DNA from: an uncultured candidate division Zixibacteria bacterium
GTDB taxonomy: Bacteria > Zixibacteria > MSB-5A5 > SM1-73
DNA: 57,990 nucleotides
NCBI GenBank assembly: GCA_903908285.1
Contig: CAIVRH010000014.1
Span: 1-57,990, forward strand
Direction of reading: 5' to 3'
Shown here piece after piece: positions 1 through 9,510 of this stretch (position 1 is its first letter; each line of letters opens with the position of its first letter). Both the position numbers and the translations under genes were made by a program. Under the pieces are notes generated by a model, which made no database searches, was not told the origin of the DNA, and was given only the letters and a program-made list of their open reading frames with translations.

Positions 1-727
1 ACATGTCTTTGATCTTTTTGTTACCGATATTCTTTATGAAAAAGTCTACCAGCACGAAATCCTCCGCATATTCGTAGCTCCAGGAGTAACTCTTCTGGGT
101 GATCTGCAGTCCTAAAGGAAAGTGCTTCCGGTTGTCCCAGGAATCCTGCTGCTGCGAAGATAAAGGGATGTCCGCTGAAGTGTCGGTGAAAACTGCAATT
201 ATATCCTGTTCCGAAATGGCATCGGATGAATAGCAGGAGGTATTGGGTCGGGTGCTTCTCTCCCGGATAGCGCCGGCATCCCCCGCATCGGACCACATCT
301 CGTAAATCCAAAACCACCCGTCACAGGCTAAGCTGACATAAGGCTTATCATCCACCTTGGCGCCTATCCACAATCCCCCCTGGAAGAGGTAATCCAGCTC
401 CGATCCCGCGGGATATTCACAGGAGGGAGCAGCCACGTCCTTATCCGGATTGGGATTGAAACAACCTCCCTGGGATTCTTTCAACTCCCGGGCTTGACTC
501 CCAAAGAACCCCCAGTTGGTTACGCACAGACGCATCAGCCCTACCCGGTGAACGCGCTGCTGGGCGTTGGGTAAACCGGATGCCAACTTGGCGGGAGGGA
601 TCAATCCCTGCGCCTGGTCTCCTGCTTCCCGCATCTTGGTGATAGCATCCGCTGGTTTGGTATGAAAACACCAGAGAACTGCGCTCATCAGAACGAGAAG
701 CCCCATCATAAGTTTAACTTTTCTCAT
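1..727 (-). CDS. Secreted protein of unknown function, 3' end cut by window edge
   Basis: An open frame starts at an ATG at 727, preceded by a GGAG ribosome site, and runs without a stop for 242 codons to base 1, so the C-terminus lies outside the window. Residues 1-28 form a signal peptide (basic start, hydrophobic core, then PADA). The mature part has an N-terminal region rich in Asn, Gly and Trp, with FQGGLWIGA at about residues 115-123, followed by alternating hydrophobic stretches typical of secreted beta-sandwich proteins. I recall this arrangement from large secreted proteins of Zixibacteria-like genomes that often end in a sorting or dockerin module. That is memory of a style, not a family assignment, and the function is unknown. 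It lies 3' of the TonB receptor on the same strand with a 193-base gap. Confidence 0.72.
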   Translation of the reverse strand, partial: MRKVKLMMGLLVLMSAVLWCFHTKPADAITKMREAGDQAQGLIPPAKLASGLPNAQQRVHRVGLMRLCVTNWGFFGSQARELKESQGGCFNPNPDKDVAAPSCEYPAGSELDYLFQGGLWIGAKVDDKPYVSLACDGWFWIYEMWSDAGDAGAIRERSTRPNTSCYSSDAISEQDIIAVFTDTSADIPLSSQQQDSWDNRKHFPLGLQITQKSYSWSYEYAEDFVLVDFFIKNIGNKKIKDM

Positions 728-920
728 ATACACTTCTCCTTCGGTCTACGCCTTGGTTATATATGCTCATGTCTTTCAGTATGCCGGCTCCGCTTCACCC
801 GGCTAATCGGATAACCTAATTTTTCCTTGTCATAACAATCCGAGTTCCAAAAAAGAGCCATAGGAAAACTAAAATTCTACCACCTCCGGATTCATCCGGA
901 TTCAAATCAAAACCTCCCGC

Positions 921-3900
921 TTAGAAATTAAGAGAAAAACTCAACCGGACACTTCTGCCCGGATCATAGTACAGCGGATTCATCTCGATCTCTCGACCCT
1001 TGTACACCACATTCTCGTTGAAAGCCTGGTCGAAATAATTCTGATCGGTGTCCGCGCGTCCGGTTTCCGAATATACGGTGGCAACGCTCTTGCTGTCAAA
1101 GACGTTATTAATCCATGCCTGAATGGAATAGCTGAACTTCCAAATTTTGAAATCTTTGTTTAACCTAAAGTCCACATTACTGCTGGCGGGCATGCGTTTG
1201 GAATTGGTCTCAGGCTTATCTGTCTTCGACAGTCCTACTAACCCGGGGTAACTGCCGGCTGGGGTGAAGGCATATCCGCTGCCATATCGCCATATCATGT
1301 TCATGCTCCATGCATCCGGCAGCTTGAAGCCGAACAGCTTAGGATGCTCGCCTTCAGGAATCCTTAAGTCGAGATTGGAGGTAATCTGATGTCTTACGTC
1401 CCAGTCCAGCGGAAATTCCTTAATGGGAATATCTCCGCCTTCCACCGCTCGGTTATAGTAGTTGGATGCCTCAGACGAGCTTTTGCCGAAGGCAAAAGCA
1501 TATTGGTAGTTTACATATCCCGAAATATAACCCCCATACCGTTTGTCCAGCTCCATCTCCAGTCCTCTGGCTCGCCCATAATCCATATTGGACCAATATT
1601 CAAACGTGGCTGGACCGATTTTTAATAAATCCGTATTCAGCTGTCCGAAAATGTCTTTATAGAATCCGGATACCGTCAGCTTATAATTGGCAGCGACCAC
1701 GTAATCGATTCCCAACGAGTATTGAATCTGTTTCATGTAAGTCAAATTATAATTGCCGTACTGTTTGATTCCAGAGCCCTGGGTTTTCATCATGTACATC
1801 CACTGGAGTTCCGGAAGCTGATAGAAATGTCCATAATTGAAATAGACTTTGGCTTTGTCGGTTATCGGATAGGAAATGCCGATGCGAGGAGATATTTTGG
1901 CCCGGGTATCTACCGGCGCCGTTTCGGTAGGAGTATCTTCTGATTTCATCCCTCTTATGTCCGCAGATTGGACAAAGAAATCATAACGGAAACCTATATT
2001 GGCGATCATGGCTCCATATTCTATCTTGTCTCTGATGTAGAAGGCTCCCATAATGGGTCGTCGGGTATAAAAATCACGGAATATCCCCCGGTCGGACCAA
2101 GGACCTTCATCCGCGGGACCATCATAGCGATAATAGGGATAACGAATATCGGCATAAGAGAATTTCAATCTATCTATATTAAGTCCCATTCTTAAATTAT
2201 GTTCTTTGGTCACCTGGCTCTCTAAATCGAACTTCAAGGTGAACTTGTTGGAACTTCTATTCTGATAATAACACCGCCTCTCGTTTCCCCGGTCGTAAAA
2301 GCCATCCACTCCGTCCCATTTACCGTTCCCGTTCGAATCCACGTAGCGCTCTCCCGGATCCCAAGTGCTATTGGCCGCGTCATATTTCCCGTTTCCGTTC
2401 CGGTCTTGGTAGTGAACTCCGGGGGTCCAGGTATCGTTAGGGCCGTCATATTTTCCGTTGGAGTTTAAGTCCTGGAAATCCTCTCCGAAGTCGTATTGGC
2501 CATTCTTGTTAATGTCCACGTAGGGCTCACCTACATTCACGTCCCCATCCTCATACGCTTCGGCAAAATCGATACCCGAGGTACCCCAGGCTTCAGGTTC
2601 TTTCCAGCTATTGAACTTGCCGTCCGGTCCGGTGGCACCATCATTGGGATCGTTCGGATCATTGTTATCATAATCGAACATCTCGGCATTGCTCCATCTC
2701 CCCTCTCCGGAAAGATCCATCGTTTTGGCATCGAAACCGTCCACCCCTTTAGTGTAAACTCCATCCCGGTCATAATCCAAGAAATTCTCTCCGGGATCCC
2801 AAACCCCGTTTTTACTCTTGTTGGTATCCGTGAAAGGCTCTCCCAAATCATAATGGCCATTCCCGTTTACGTCGACATATGGTTCGGCATCATCCCACTT
2901 CCCGTTATAGTTTGCGTCTTCACTCGGGGTGAAACGCTCCCAGTAGTCGCTCAAAGTGAAAGCATCCGGGTCCAGTCCGCCGCCCGGATTATTCGGATCT
3001 GCCGGTCTCTGGAAATAGCTGGTGACGTACCGGCTCAGTAAAATCTCATAAACCGTGCTCTTGCTCACCTGGTGGGAGAAAAGCAAACTCAAGGAATTGT
3101 TATGATAAGATACCTGGGGAATGGTTGCGGGAGTGTATCGATATGCCCAAATATTTATTCCCCCCCTGGTTTCGTTGGATGTGCTCCCGCCGGACGGGTC
3201 GAAGAAGAAAGCATAACGCTCCCAGTTCTGTTTGTGGGATAGTGTTAATTTTTTGTCGGCGGAGGCTTTGTAGGCTAACTTGACCAGAGCCGAATATTCG
3301 TTATTCATCCTTTCCGGAACATCAAATCCAAGAATATGGTCCATCCGGAATCTCTTCTGGGTGATCGGGGTGGCATATTTGTTAACATCGTAATAGGTGT
3401 CGGTCTTATAGGTTGTTCCGCTCAGATAGTAAGACAGTTTCTCCCCCATGAACTTAATTCCCAAGGCGGGGAGAAATTTGGTGGTAAAGAAGGGATCGGG
3501 ACCGTCCAAACTGAACTCCACCCGGTCGGTGTTTCGGCTGTATTTATTCAACTTGGAGGTGCCGAAATCATCGGTCATGAATGCGAAGTAGGTAGAGGTG
3601 ATCTTGTTGGAACCTTCTTTGGTTACCAGGTTGACCACCGCAGATTGAACGTTTCCATACTCCGGATCGAATCCATCCTTCATCACCGAGATCTCCTCGA
3701 TGTTGGAGGAAGAAACGTTCATGCCGCCGGTAACTTTTCCTAATCCGCCTAAAAGATCCCGCGTCTCCACTCCATCCACGATATACATAGCTTCGCCCGC
3801 TCTGCCGCCCCGGATGTGGAGCTGGCCGCCTTTGACGACAAAGCCGACCTGGGTGGCTAATATCTCGGAAATCTCCTTAACCGGCATATTCTTGATGTCG

Positions 3901-4328
3901 TCAGTGGAGATGTTTCTGATGCTGGAGGTGACATCCCTTTCTATGATTTTTCTTTCTCCCACCACCGTGACGCCCTTCACCTCAATCGCGGAGGCTTTAA
4001 GTTTGAAGTTGACTTCGCTGGTGCGGTCGGAATTCACCTCTACATCCTTCATGGTTACCGAGATATATCCGATGAGGGAGGCGGTGATCGAATAGGTGCC
4101 GGGGGGGATGTTGAGAATATAATAAGATCCATCCACACCGGTCATATTACCCATGGTGGTTCCATCGATTCGGATGGAAGCACCCGGCAACTCCGTACCG
4201 GTATCTTCATCTATCACCCGGCCGGATATCTTGCCGGTGACACCCGCGTTAGCGGAGACGCCCAGTAAAACCAATCCTAATAACCCCGCCAGAACGACCA
4301 AAAGCGTCCCTTTAAAAAATCGCTCCAT
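921..4328 (-). CDS. TonB-dependent receptor with carboxypeptidase-regulatory-like N-terminus and Ca-binding-type repeat insert
   Basis: An outer-membrane receptor/transporter of 1135 residues. I start it at the ATG at 4328, 10 codons inside the longest frame, because AGGAG sits 7 bases before it and a signal peptide (MERFF...VSANA) follows at once. Residues about 30-115 are a CarboxypepD_reg-like domain (GKISGRVIDEDTGTELPGA, then GSYYILNIPPGTYSI). Residues about 125-240 are the plug, with LHIRGGRAGEAMYIVDGVE and an SVMKDGFDPEYG motif. The rest is beta-barrel ending in the aromatic SVRLSFSLNF. At about residues 465-680 there is a hydrophilic insert with roughly nine D-x-N-x-N-G-x-x-D type repeats (DVNGNGHYD, DINKNGQYD, DLNSNGKYD), as in thrombospondin type 3 or EF-hand-like calcium loops, presumably in an extracellular loop. 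The substrate is unknown. No TonB, ExbB or ExbD gene is in the window. Confidence 0.9.
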   Translation of the reverse strand: MERFFKGTLLVVLAGLLGLVLLGVSANAGVTGKISGRVIDEDTGTELPGASIRIDGTTMGNMTGVDGSYYILNIPPGTYSITASLIGYISVTMKDVEVNSDRTSEVNFKLKASAIEVKGVTVVGERKIIERDVTSSIRNISTDDIKNMPVKEISEILATQVGFVVKGGQLHIRGGRAGEAMYIVDGVETRDLLGGLGKVTGGMNVSSSNIEEISVMKDGFDPEYGNVQSAVVNLVTKEGSNKITSTYFAFMTDDFGTSKLNKYSRNTDRVEFSLDGPDPFFTTKFLPALGIKFMGEKLSYYLSGTTYKTDTYYDVNKYATPITQKRFRMDHILGFDVPERMNNEYSALVKLAYKASADKKLTLSHKQNWERYAFFFDPSGGSTSNETRGGINIWAYRYTPATIPQVSYHNNSLSLLFSHQVSKSTVYEILLSRYVTSYFQRPADPNNPGGGLDPDAFTLSDYWERFTPSEDANYNGKWDDAEPYVDVNGNGHYDLGEPFTDTNKSKNGVWDPGENFLDYDRDGVYTKGVDGFDAKTMDLSGEGRWSNAEMFDYDNNDPNDPNDGATGPDGKFNSWKEPEAWGTSGIDFAEAYEDGDVNVGEPYVDINKNGQYDFGEDFQDLNSNGKYDGPNDTWTPGVHYQDRNGNGKYDAANSTWDPGERYVDSNGNGKWDGVDGFYDRGNERRCYYQNRSSNKFTLKFDLESQVTKEHNLRMGLNIDRLKFSYADIRYPYYRYDGPADEGPWSDRGIFRDFYTRRPIMGAFYIRDKIEYGAMIANIGFRYDFFVQSADIRGMKSEDTPTETAPVDTRAKISPRIGISYPITDKAKVYFNYGHFYQLPELQWMYMMKTQGSGIKQYGNYNLTYMKQIQYSLGIDYVVAANYKLTVSGFYKDIFGQLNTDLLKIGPATFEYWSNMDYGRARGLEMELDKRYGGYISGYVNYQYAFAFGKSSSEASNYYNRAVEGGDIPIKEFPLDWDVRHQITSNLDLRIPEGEHPKLFGFKLPDAWSMNMIWRYGSGYAFTPAGSYPGLVGLSKTDKPETNSKRMPASSNVDFRLNKDFKIWKFSYSIQAWINNVFDSKSVATVYSETGRADTDQNYFDQAFNENVVYKGREIEMNPLYYDPGRSVRLSFSLNF

Positions 4329-4910
4329 GATCACTCCTTTCTTTTTGTTATTGTTCATTTTTCTGTTTCTTTTCGCTTGGTCTCATCCTTAAAAATAACA
4401 AAACAATAACGCAACTTTATTTTATATTGTCAAGAGTTTTTTAAATCCTATTTTAAAAATTTTTGAATCCAAACCCACCTCTTTATCGATCTGGGCGCGT
4501 TCATAGATAAAACCCATTGGATTAGTTTCGGATTACCATCTTCTACATCCTTCTTTATTAGGCTGTTTCCTAAACCGCACTGCACAACGATCATTTTATC
4601 CCCTGAAGGATACAGAGCCATATCACCTGCAACTAACAAAATCCATTCCCAAAAATTCAAATAAACTGATTTTTATCCGCTTTAGTAAGATTAACATTTT
4701 CAACAGGTTAACAATCCTCCCCAAAAAGAAGACAGCCTTGCTATCCGTATAAATTAAAACTTTGCGCAGAAACCTGCGAGAACAATTCTCCATCTCTTCT
4801 TAGCTCATTGAAAAGAATGAAATTATAGAATTCGCAGAAAATGACGTTTTTTCCCCTGGTATTAGCAGAAATCTTCGGATAAGAAGATTCAATTATGGGG
4901 GGAACAAATC
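4329..4910. other. 582-base intergenic stretch, no gene supported
   Basis: Between the TonB receptor and the end of the fatty-acid operon. The DNA is AT-rich. It holds the putative receptor promoter at its left end and only short minus-strand frames (up to 70 codons) without ribosome sites or recognisable domains. I see no RNA gene or repeat. Confidence 0.5.
4403..4433 (-). promoter_or_regulatory. Possible promoter of the TonB receptor gene
   Basis: Reading the minus strand, a perfect TTGACA lies at 4433-4428. The -10 is unclear: TATTGT at 4408-4403 (spacing 19) or GTTATT at 4410-4405 (spacing 17). The site is about 75 bases upstream of the start codon in AT-rich DNA. Confidence 0.35.
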
Positions 4911-5762
4911 CTATCTGCGAAAACTCCACTCTTCGGAATGATACTTTTTCTCCTTCAAATTCTCGGCTACTTCCTGCTCCTCTCCGGAGATGGAAGAATC
5001 CTCCATCCGGGCGTTAAAGACTGTCTTAAAACCGGCCTTCAAAACCGAAATCATCTCAGTCAATTGGACTCTCCTCTTTAGTAACTCCTCCAGGTTGGTT
5101 GATCTTTCTTCCAGACTCCTTCTCATCATCTCTTTTGAATTCCCTTCGGGCAAAAACTCAGCTAGATTGTACCAACCCTTTCCGATCAGGATAGAACCAT
5201 GCTGGATAAAACTCTCCTTGGTTAACTGATCGGACCTGGAGCTAAATCGTCTCTGGGCGCTTCCGATAAGCTTCTTTCCCCTCACGGTAATCTCATATCT
5301 GGAGGTACTGACAAAGCAAGGCTTAGCGGAGATACTCTGAAAAGAGAACGATTCGGTCTCCCTTGAAGGTTTAACCCACTCCCCCTCGATGCCCAAAAAA
5401 CGCAAAGATTCCAATAAGGCTAAACTGATTTTTTGATAGGTTTGGAGGGTGCTCAAACCCAGTTCCGGAGAATCCGGAATCGATGCGCAGACGCTGTAGG
5501 TCAATTCATTTTCGTGTAAAACCGCCCTTCCGCCGGTGATTCTCCTCACCACATCTATCTGTTGATCCCGGCATTTTTTTACATCGACGGTTCGATCTAC
5601 CAGTTGGGAATACCCCAGGGAAATTCCGGGGGGGTTCCATTGATACAGGCGTAAGATGGGGGGTGAATTCAGTCTTTCGCAGGAAAACAGCAGGGCTTCA
5701 TCCAAAGCCATATTAAAAAAGGCATCGTGAGTGCCGGTGAAAATAACTCTCCATTTTTTCAT
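4911..5762 (-). CDS. LipM/LplA-family octanoyl- or lipoyl-protein transferase
   Basis: A protein of 283 residues in the biotin/lipoate A/B ligase fold. The start is the ATG at 5762, one base after the rnc stop; the open frame extends 69 codons further upstream, but only inside rnc. Family motifs are RRITGGRAVLHENELTYS near residue 70-87 (the RRxxGGxxVxH substrate loop) and KPCFVSTSRYEI followed by GKKLIGSAQRR. The Cys in the CF-x4-SxYEI context matches the catalytic Cys of LipM-type octanoyltransferases, and the Lys is the conserved acyl-binding Lys of the family. LipM-type enzymes move octanoyl from acyl carrier protein to lipoyl domains, which would fit a place at the end of a fatty-acid operon. 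A lipoate ligase (LplA) role cannot be excluded. The C-terminal 50 residues are Glu/Lys-rich. Translation is probably coupled to rnc. Confidence 0.82.
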   Translation of the reverse strand: MKKWRVIFTGTHDAFFNMALDEALLFSCERLNSPPILRLYQWNPPGISLGYSQLVDRTVDVKKCRDQQIDVVRRITGGRAVLHENELTYSVCASIPDSPELGLSTLQTYQKISLALLESLRFLGIEGEWVKPSRETESFSFQSISAKPCFVSTSRYEITVRGKKLIGSAQRRFSSRSDQLTKESFIQHGSILIGKGWYNLAEFLPEGNSKEMMRRSLEERSTNLEELLKRRVQLTEMISVLKAGFKTVFNARMEDSSISGEEQEVAENLKEKKYHSEEWSFRR

Positions 5763-5763
5763 C

Positions 5764-6558
5764 TCAAAGCTCGGTTGAGGGAGACTCCTGGCTCTCCCGG
5801 CATAATTCCTGGAATATCCGGTTGACGTTATCCAATGCCATCTGGGCAGCTTTCTGCTCCGCCCCCTTTTTATTCTTTCCCATCCCCTCGCCCATCTTTT
5901 TGCCTTTGGCTGATACCGCAATGGTGAATCTTTTTTGGTGATCCGGTCCCAGTTCCTCCAAAACCTCATATTGGGGGAGTCCTAATCCCAGAGCCTGCAT
6001 GTATTCTAAAAGCTCCCCCTTGTAGTTGTGAAACATTCGGTCGGTGGTGATCTCCAGACATCTCTCCAATATCTGTTTTTGGATCATCTTCCCTGCGGGA
6101 GCCAACCCCCCGTCCAAAAAAACCGCACCAACCACCGCTTCGTAAGCATCCGAGATAATAGAGCTCCGGTCCCTTCCTCCGGATTTCTCCTCCTCCTCGC
6201 TGATATATAGGTATTTCCCCAAGGTGATGGATCGGGCAATCTGGCTCAAGTTAGCCTCGCTCACCAAAGTGGATTTCAGCTTGGTCAGATCGCCTTCGCT
6301 CTTTTCCGGGAAGTTATCGAACAAAAATCGGCTGGTCACCATTCCCAAAACCGAGTCCCCCAAAAACTCCAGCCTCTCGTTGGTCCAAAGCTCCCCATTG
6401 GATGGAGAGTTTGGGTAAGACCGGTGAGTCAGCGCCCGTCCCAAAAGTTTCCGGTCCCTAAAACGATAACCCAGTTTTCGCTCCAATTCACGGTGAGTTT
6501 TCGATATTTTTTTCCCGGTAAATATTTTCCGAAGCAATACGGATAAATGAAGAGACAT
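5764..6558 (-). CDS. rnc: Ribonuclease III
   Basis: A protein of 264 residues that cleaves double-stranded RNA in rRNA and mRNA processing. The signature ERLEFLGDS is at residues 61-69 (metal-binding Glu64 and Asp68), and the second acidic pair DAYE lies at 137-140, followed by AVVGAVFLDGG. A double-stranded-RNA-binding domain occupies about 175-250 (GLGLPQYEVLEELGPDHQKRFT, then KNKKGAEQKAAQMAL). Length is usual for the family, with about 20 extra N-terminal residues before the RNase domain. It follows fabF on the same strand after a 415-base gap, in line with the common fabF-rnc order, and its stop is one base from the next gene's ATG. Confidence 0.95.
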   Translation of the reverse strand: MSLHLSVLLRKIFTGKKISKTHRELERKLGYRFRDRKLLGRALTHRSYPNSPSNGELWTNERLEFLGDSVLGMVTSRFLFDNFPEKSEGDLTKLKSTLVSEANLSQIARSITLGKYLYISEEEEKSGGRDRSSIISDAYEAVVGAVFLDGGLAPAGKMIQKQILERCLEITTDRMFHNYKGELLEYMQALGLGLPQYEVLEELGPDHQKRFTIAVSAKGKKMGEGMGKNKKGAEQKAAQMALDNVNRIFQELCRESQESPSTEL

Positions 6559-6973
6559 GGTTTTGTTCTGAATAGAGGGGAAATTGACTCAAGCTTTGAT
6601 CCCAAGAAAATCCCCGATGGGAATCTTTTGCCTTCCGCTCACTTAAGTCCGGCAGTTTCTCACCGAGCAGACAAACGGATTTACTAATCCGTAATTTCCT
6701 CTATGACGTATCACTAACGACCATGATAAAAGGTTAATCCCAGGTAAGGTTTGCCGGCCTTAAATAACGGTTATCCCAAAAGCAACTACGAATCGAGTTT
6801 AGGTTATCCGAAAACGACTGTTTAAACGTCGGTGCGCATCCGGTCCCTAACCAAAATCCGAATGCACGAACATCACCCGGATTTACCCCTCCCGCACCTA
6901 AATGCTTAAAACCAGGATAAACCTATGATCCCATAACGACACTGGTGTTTTCGGGGTTGAAAACGGCTCATTC
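6559..6973. other. 415-base intergenic stretch, nothing recognised
   Basis: Between fabF and rnc, both on the minus strand. No open frame of note, no clear terminator and no repeat with another copy in the window. The gap is longer than elsewhere in this operon, so rnc may have its own promoter, but I could not pick one out. Confidence 0.4.
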
Positions 6974-8233
6974 TCACGGAAAAAACTTCTTTACGGCGAC
7001 GGAGATGTTATGTCCGCCAAATCCGAATGAATTGCTCAAAGCCACATGGACCTCGACTTTCCGCATCTGATTGGGAACATAATCCAAATCGCATTCCGGA
7101 TCCGGAAACTCATAATTGATGGTGGGATGAACCACTCCTTCCTCCATCGATTTGATGGTGGCGATAAGCTCCACTGCTCCCGCGGCACCCAACAGATGGC
7201 CCACCATGGATTTGGTGGAATTCACCGGTATCTTATATGCTCTCTCCCCGAATACCGCTTTGATGGCCTGGGTTTCACAGACATCCCCCAGATCGGTGGA
7301 GGTTCCATGAGAGTTCACATAATCCACTTCGTCCGGAGAAAGGCCGGCATCTTTCAGTGCCGCTCTCATCGCCCGGATGGCGCCCTCGCCTCCGGGAGCG
7401 GGTGCGGTGATATGATATGCATCTGCGGTTGAGCCGGCTCCGACTATCTCCGCATGGATTTTAGCGCCTCTTTTTTGCGCATGTTCCAGACTTTCCAAAA
7501 TCAGGATACCTGCCCCTTCCCCCATCACGAATCCGTCCCTTTGTTTATCAAAAGGACGGGAGGCTTTCTGCGGCTCCGAATTGCGGGTGGACAAAGCCCG
7601 GGCCGAACAGAATCCCGCGAAAGCTACCGGGGTAATGGCCGCTTCGCTTCCCCCGCAGATCATCACCTCCGCCTCTCCCCGCTGGATGATCTTAAAAGCA
7701 CCGGCAATGGCATGGGCGCCGGAAGCGCACGCGGAGACGGTGGCATAGTTGGGTCCCTTGAAATTGAAACGTATGGAGATCATTCCCGCGCACATGTCCA
7801 CGATCATCATGGGGATGAAAAAGGGACTCACCCGGCCGGGACCTTGATTTAAAAGAATGGAATGTTGCTTTTCAAAAGTATCTATGCCGCCGATTCCGCT
7901 CCCCACCACCACTCCGGCTCGTTCCGGATCTAAGACATCGGAATTCAACTGGGCATCGTCAAAAGCTTGTTGAGCGCCGGCAATGGCATATTGCTGGCTT
8001 AAATCCATCCTCCGCGCTTCCTTTTTATCAATATAGATGGAGGGATCGAAGTTCTTGATCTCTCCGGCAATCTGGGTGGTGAATTGAGTGGAATCAAATC
8101 GGCTGATCCGATCTATACCGGATGTACCTTTTTTAAGATTCTCCCAGAATTCTTCCAGGGTATTCCCCACCGGTGTAACCGCTCCCATTCCGGTAATTAC
8201 CACTCTTCTCAAATGTAAAACAGGACCATCCAT
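6974..8233 (-). CDS. fabF: Beta-ketoacyl-ACP synthase II
   Basis: A protein of 419 residues, the condensing enzyme of fatty-acid elongation that joins malonyl-ACP to acyl-ACP. The Cys-His-His active site is visible: Cys169 in VSACASGAH, His in [11 protein letters not shown], His in [13 protein letters not shown]. The N-terminus ([15 protein letters not shown]) and the C-terminal NSFGFGGHN are typical. The start at 8233 has AAGAGG about 6 bases upstream. acpP ends 17 bases upstream, so the two are cotranscribed, as in most bacteria. Length is normal and no key residue is missing. Confidence 0.97.
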   Translation of the reverse strand: MDGPVLHLRRVVITGMGAVTPVGNTLEEFWENLKKGTSGIDRISRFDSTQFTTQIAGEIKNFDPSIYIDKKEARRMDLSQQYAIAGAQQAFDDAQLNSDVLDPERAGVVVGSGIGGIDTFEKQHSILLNQGPGRVSPFFIPMMIVDMCAGMISIRFNFKGPNYATVSACASGAHAIAGAFKIIQRGEAEVMICGGSEAAITPVAFAGFCSARALSTRNSEPQKASRPFDKQRDGFVMGEGAGILILESLEHAQKRGAKIHAEIVGAGSTADAYHITAPAPGGEGAIRAMRAALKDAGLSPDEVDYVNSHGTSTDLGDVCETQAIKAVFGERAYKIPVNSTKSMVGHLLGAAGAVELIATIKSMEEGVVHPTINYEFPDPECDLDYVPNQMRKVEVHVALSNSFGFGGHNISVAVKKFFP

Positions 8234-8250
8234 AAATAACCTCTTAAGAT

Positions 8251-8490
8251 TTACCCCGTGGTTTGTTGCTTCTCTATATAATCGATCGCCTGTCCTACGG
8301 TAGTGAGCTTCTCTGCTTCATCATCCGGAATCTCCAGTTTGAACTCCTCCTCTAAAGCCATGACCAGCTCCACCGTATCCAGAGAATCCGCACCCAGATC
8401 CTCAATGAATTTCGCCTCTTTGGTCACCTGGCTCTCCTCCACTCCCAGCTGATCGATCACGATCTTTTTCACTCTGTCTTCCACTGACAT
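8251..8490 (-). CDS. acpP: Acyl carrier protein
   Basis: A protein of 79 residues, very acidic, that carries acyl chains on a 4'-phosphopantetheine arm. The attachment Ser36 sits in the standard [14 protein letters not shown] motif. I start at the ATG at 8490, with AGGAGG eight bases before it, rather than at the TTG two codons upstream, which would be only two bases from the same site. It lies between fabG and fabF in the conserved fab order. Length and motif are typical. It would supply octanoyl-ACP to the LipM-like enzyme and acyl donors to PlsX and the lipid A acyltransferases. Confidence 0.97.
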   Translation of the reverse strand: MSVEDRVKKIVIDQLGVEESQVTKEAKFIEDLGADSLDTVELVMALEEEFKLEIPDDEAEKLTTVGQAIDYIEKQQTTG

Positions 8491-8728
8491 ACTCAAATCC
8501 TCCTTTTTATTAAGATTTAATTACTATTATCCGCGTTAGATATTCTACATGAAATCCTAAAAAAACTATCTTTAAAAAGTAAAATCCGAATGGTTTCAAT
8601 CGTCGGTGGATTTCTTATTATCGGAAATTTCCAGGTGACCCATTCAAAGAGTCTGGATTATTCCAAATCGGTCTGATCCGTCTGGAGTCAAAAACCCATC
8701 CGCTTAAGGGTCTAACCGTTCAGACTGC

Positions 8729-9469
8729 CTACATCAATAAACCTCCATCCACTTGAAAAACCTGTCCGGTGATATAATCGGCTTGATCCGAAATTAAAAA
8801 TGCCACCAAATTAGCCACATCCGCCGGACTTCCGAACCTTTTTAAGGGGATCAGATGGAGAAAGGCATCCTTTGTTACCTGCGGCAGATTTTCCGTCATG
8901 GCGGTTTGAATGTAACCGGGAGCCACCGCATTCACCGTAATCCCCCGGCTGGCCAGCTCCTTGGCCGCGGATTTGGTCAATCCGATCAAACCCGCCTTGG
9001 AGGCGGCATAGCTTGCCTGCCCCGCATTTCCCATCAATCCCACCACCGACGATATGTTTACGATCCTTCCGGATCTCTGTTTCATCATCAACGGCGCCAC
9101 CCTTTTGATCAGATTATACGCCCCTTTCAAGTTGATTCGGATAACCTGGTCCCATTCCTCTTCCGGGATTCGGACTAACAGCGCGTCCTTAATGATACCG
9201 GCATTGTTGACCAGAACATCGAGTTTGGAAAAATTCTCCAAAACTTTTTTTACCAGCTCCTCTACTTGGGAAGAATCGGATACATCCGCCCGAAAAGCCA
9301 TCGACTTACCTTCACCACCGGGCATTTCATTTACCGTGGTTTGAGCCAAATCGAAGTTTAAATCGGCTAAGGCTACGTTTGCTCCGGCTTGAACCAATCT
9401 GAGCGCTATAGCTTTGCCTATTCCTTGAGCCGCTCCGGTTACCAGCGCTACTTTGCTTTTCAAGTTCAT
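8729..9469 (-). CDS. fabG: 3-oxoacyl-ACP reductase
   Basis: A protein of 246 residues, a short-chain dehydrogenase that reduces beta-ketoacyl-ACP with NADPH in fatty-acid elongation. It shows the Rossmann glycine motif TGAAQGIGKAIA (residues 11-22), NNAG near residue 88-91, the catalytic Ser in NISSVVGLMG, and Tyr154 and Lys158 in SYAASKAG. The C-terminus GQVFQVDGGLLM is classical for FabG. It stands between fabD (42 bases upstream) and acpP (238 bases downstream, with nothing I recognise between). Length is exactly that of the family. Confidence 0.97.
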   Translation of the reverse strand: MNLKSKVALVTGAAQGIGKAIALRLVQAGANVALADLNFDLAQTTVNEMPGGEGKSMAFRADVSDSSQVEELVKKVLENFSKLDVLVNNAGIIKDALLVRIPEEEWDQVIRINLKGAYNLIKRVAPLMMKQRSGRIVNISSVVGLMGNAGQASYAASKAGLIGLTKSAAKELASRGITVNAVAPGYIQTAMTENLPQVTKDAFLHLIPLKRFGSPADVANLVAFLISDQADYITGQVFQVDGGLLM

Positions 9470-9510
9470 TTTTTCCGATTCTCTAAGCGGTCGAATTTAA
9501 TCCAAGTATG

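Noticed and set aside
2496-3041. 181-codon plus-strand frame antisense to the TonB receptor
   Set aside because: It lies over the Asp/Asn/Gly repeat codons, which by composition give a stop-free complementary frame rich in Ile/Val. No ribosome site or domain.
4448-4929. Two short minus-strand frames (70 and 62 codons) after the octanoyltransferase gene
   Set aside because: No ribosome site, no conserved motif, and one overlaps the 3' end of the upstream gene. Not enough to call genes.
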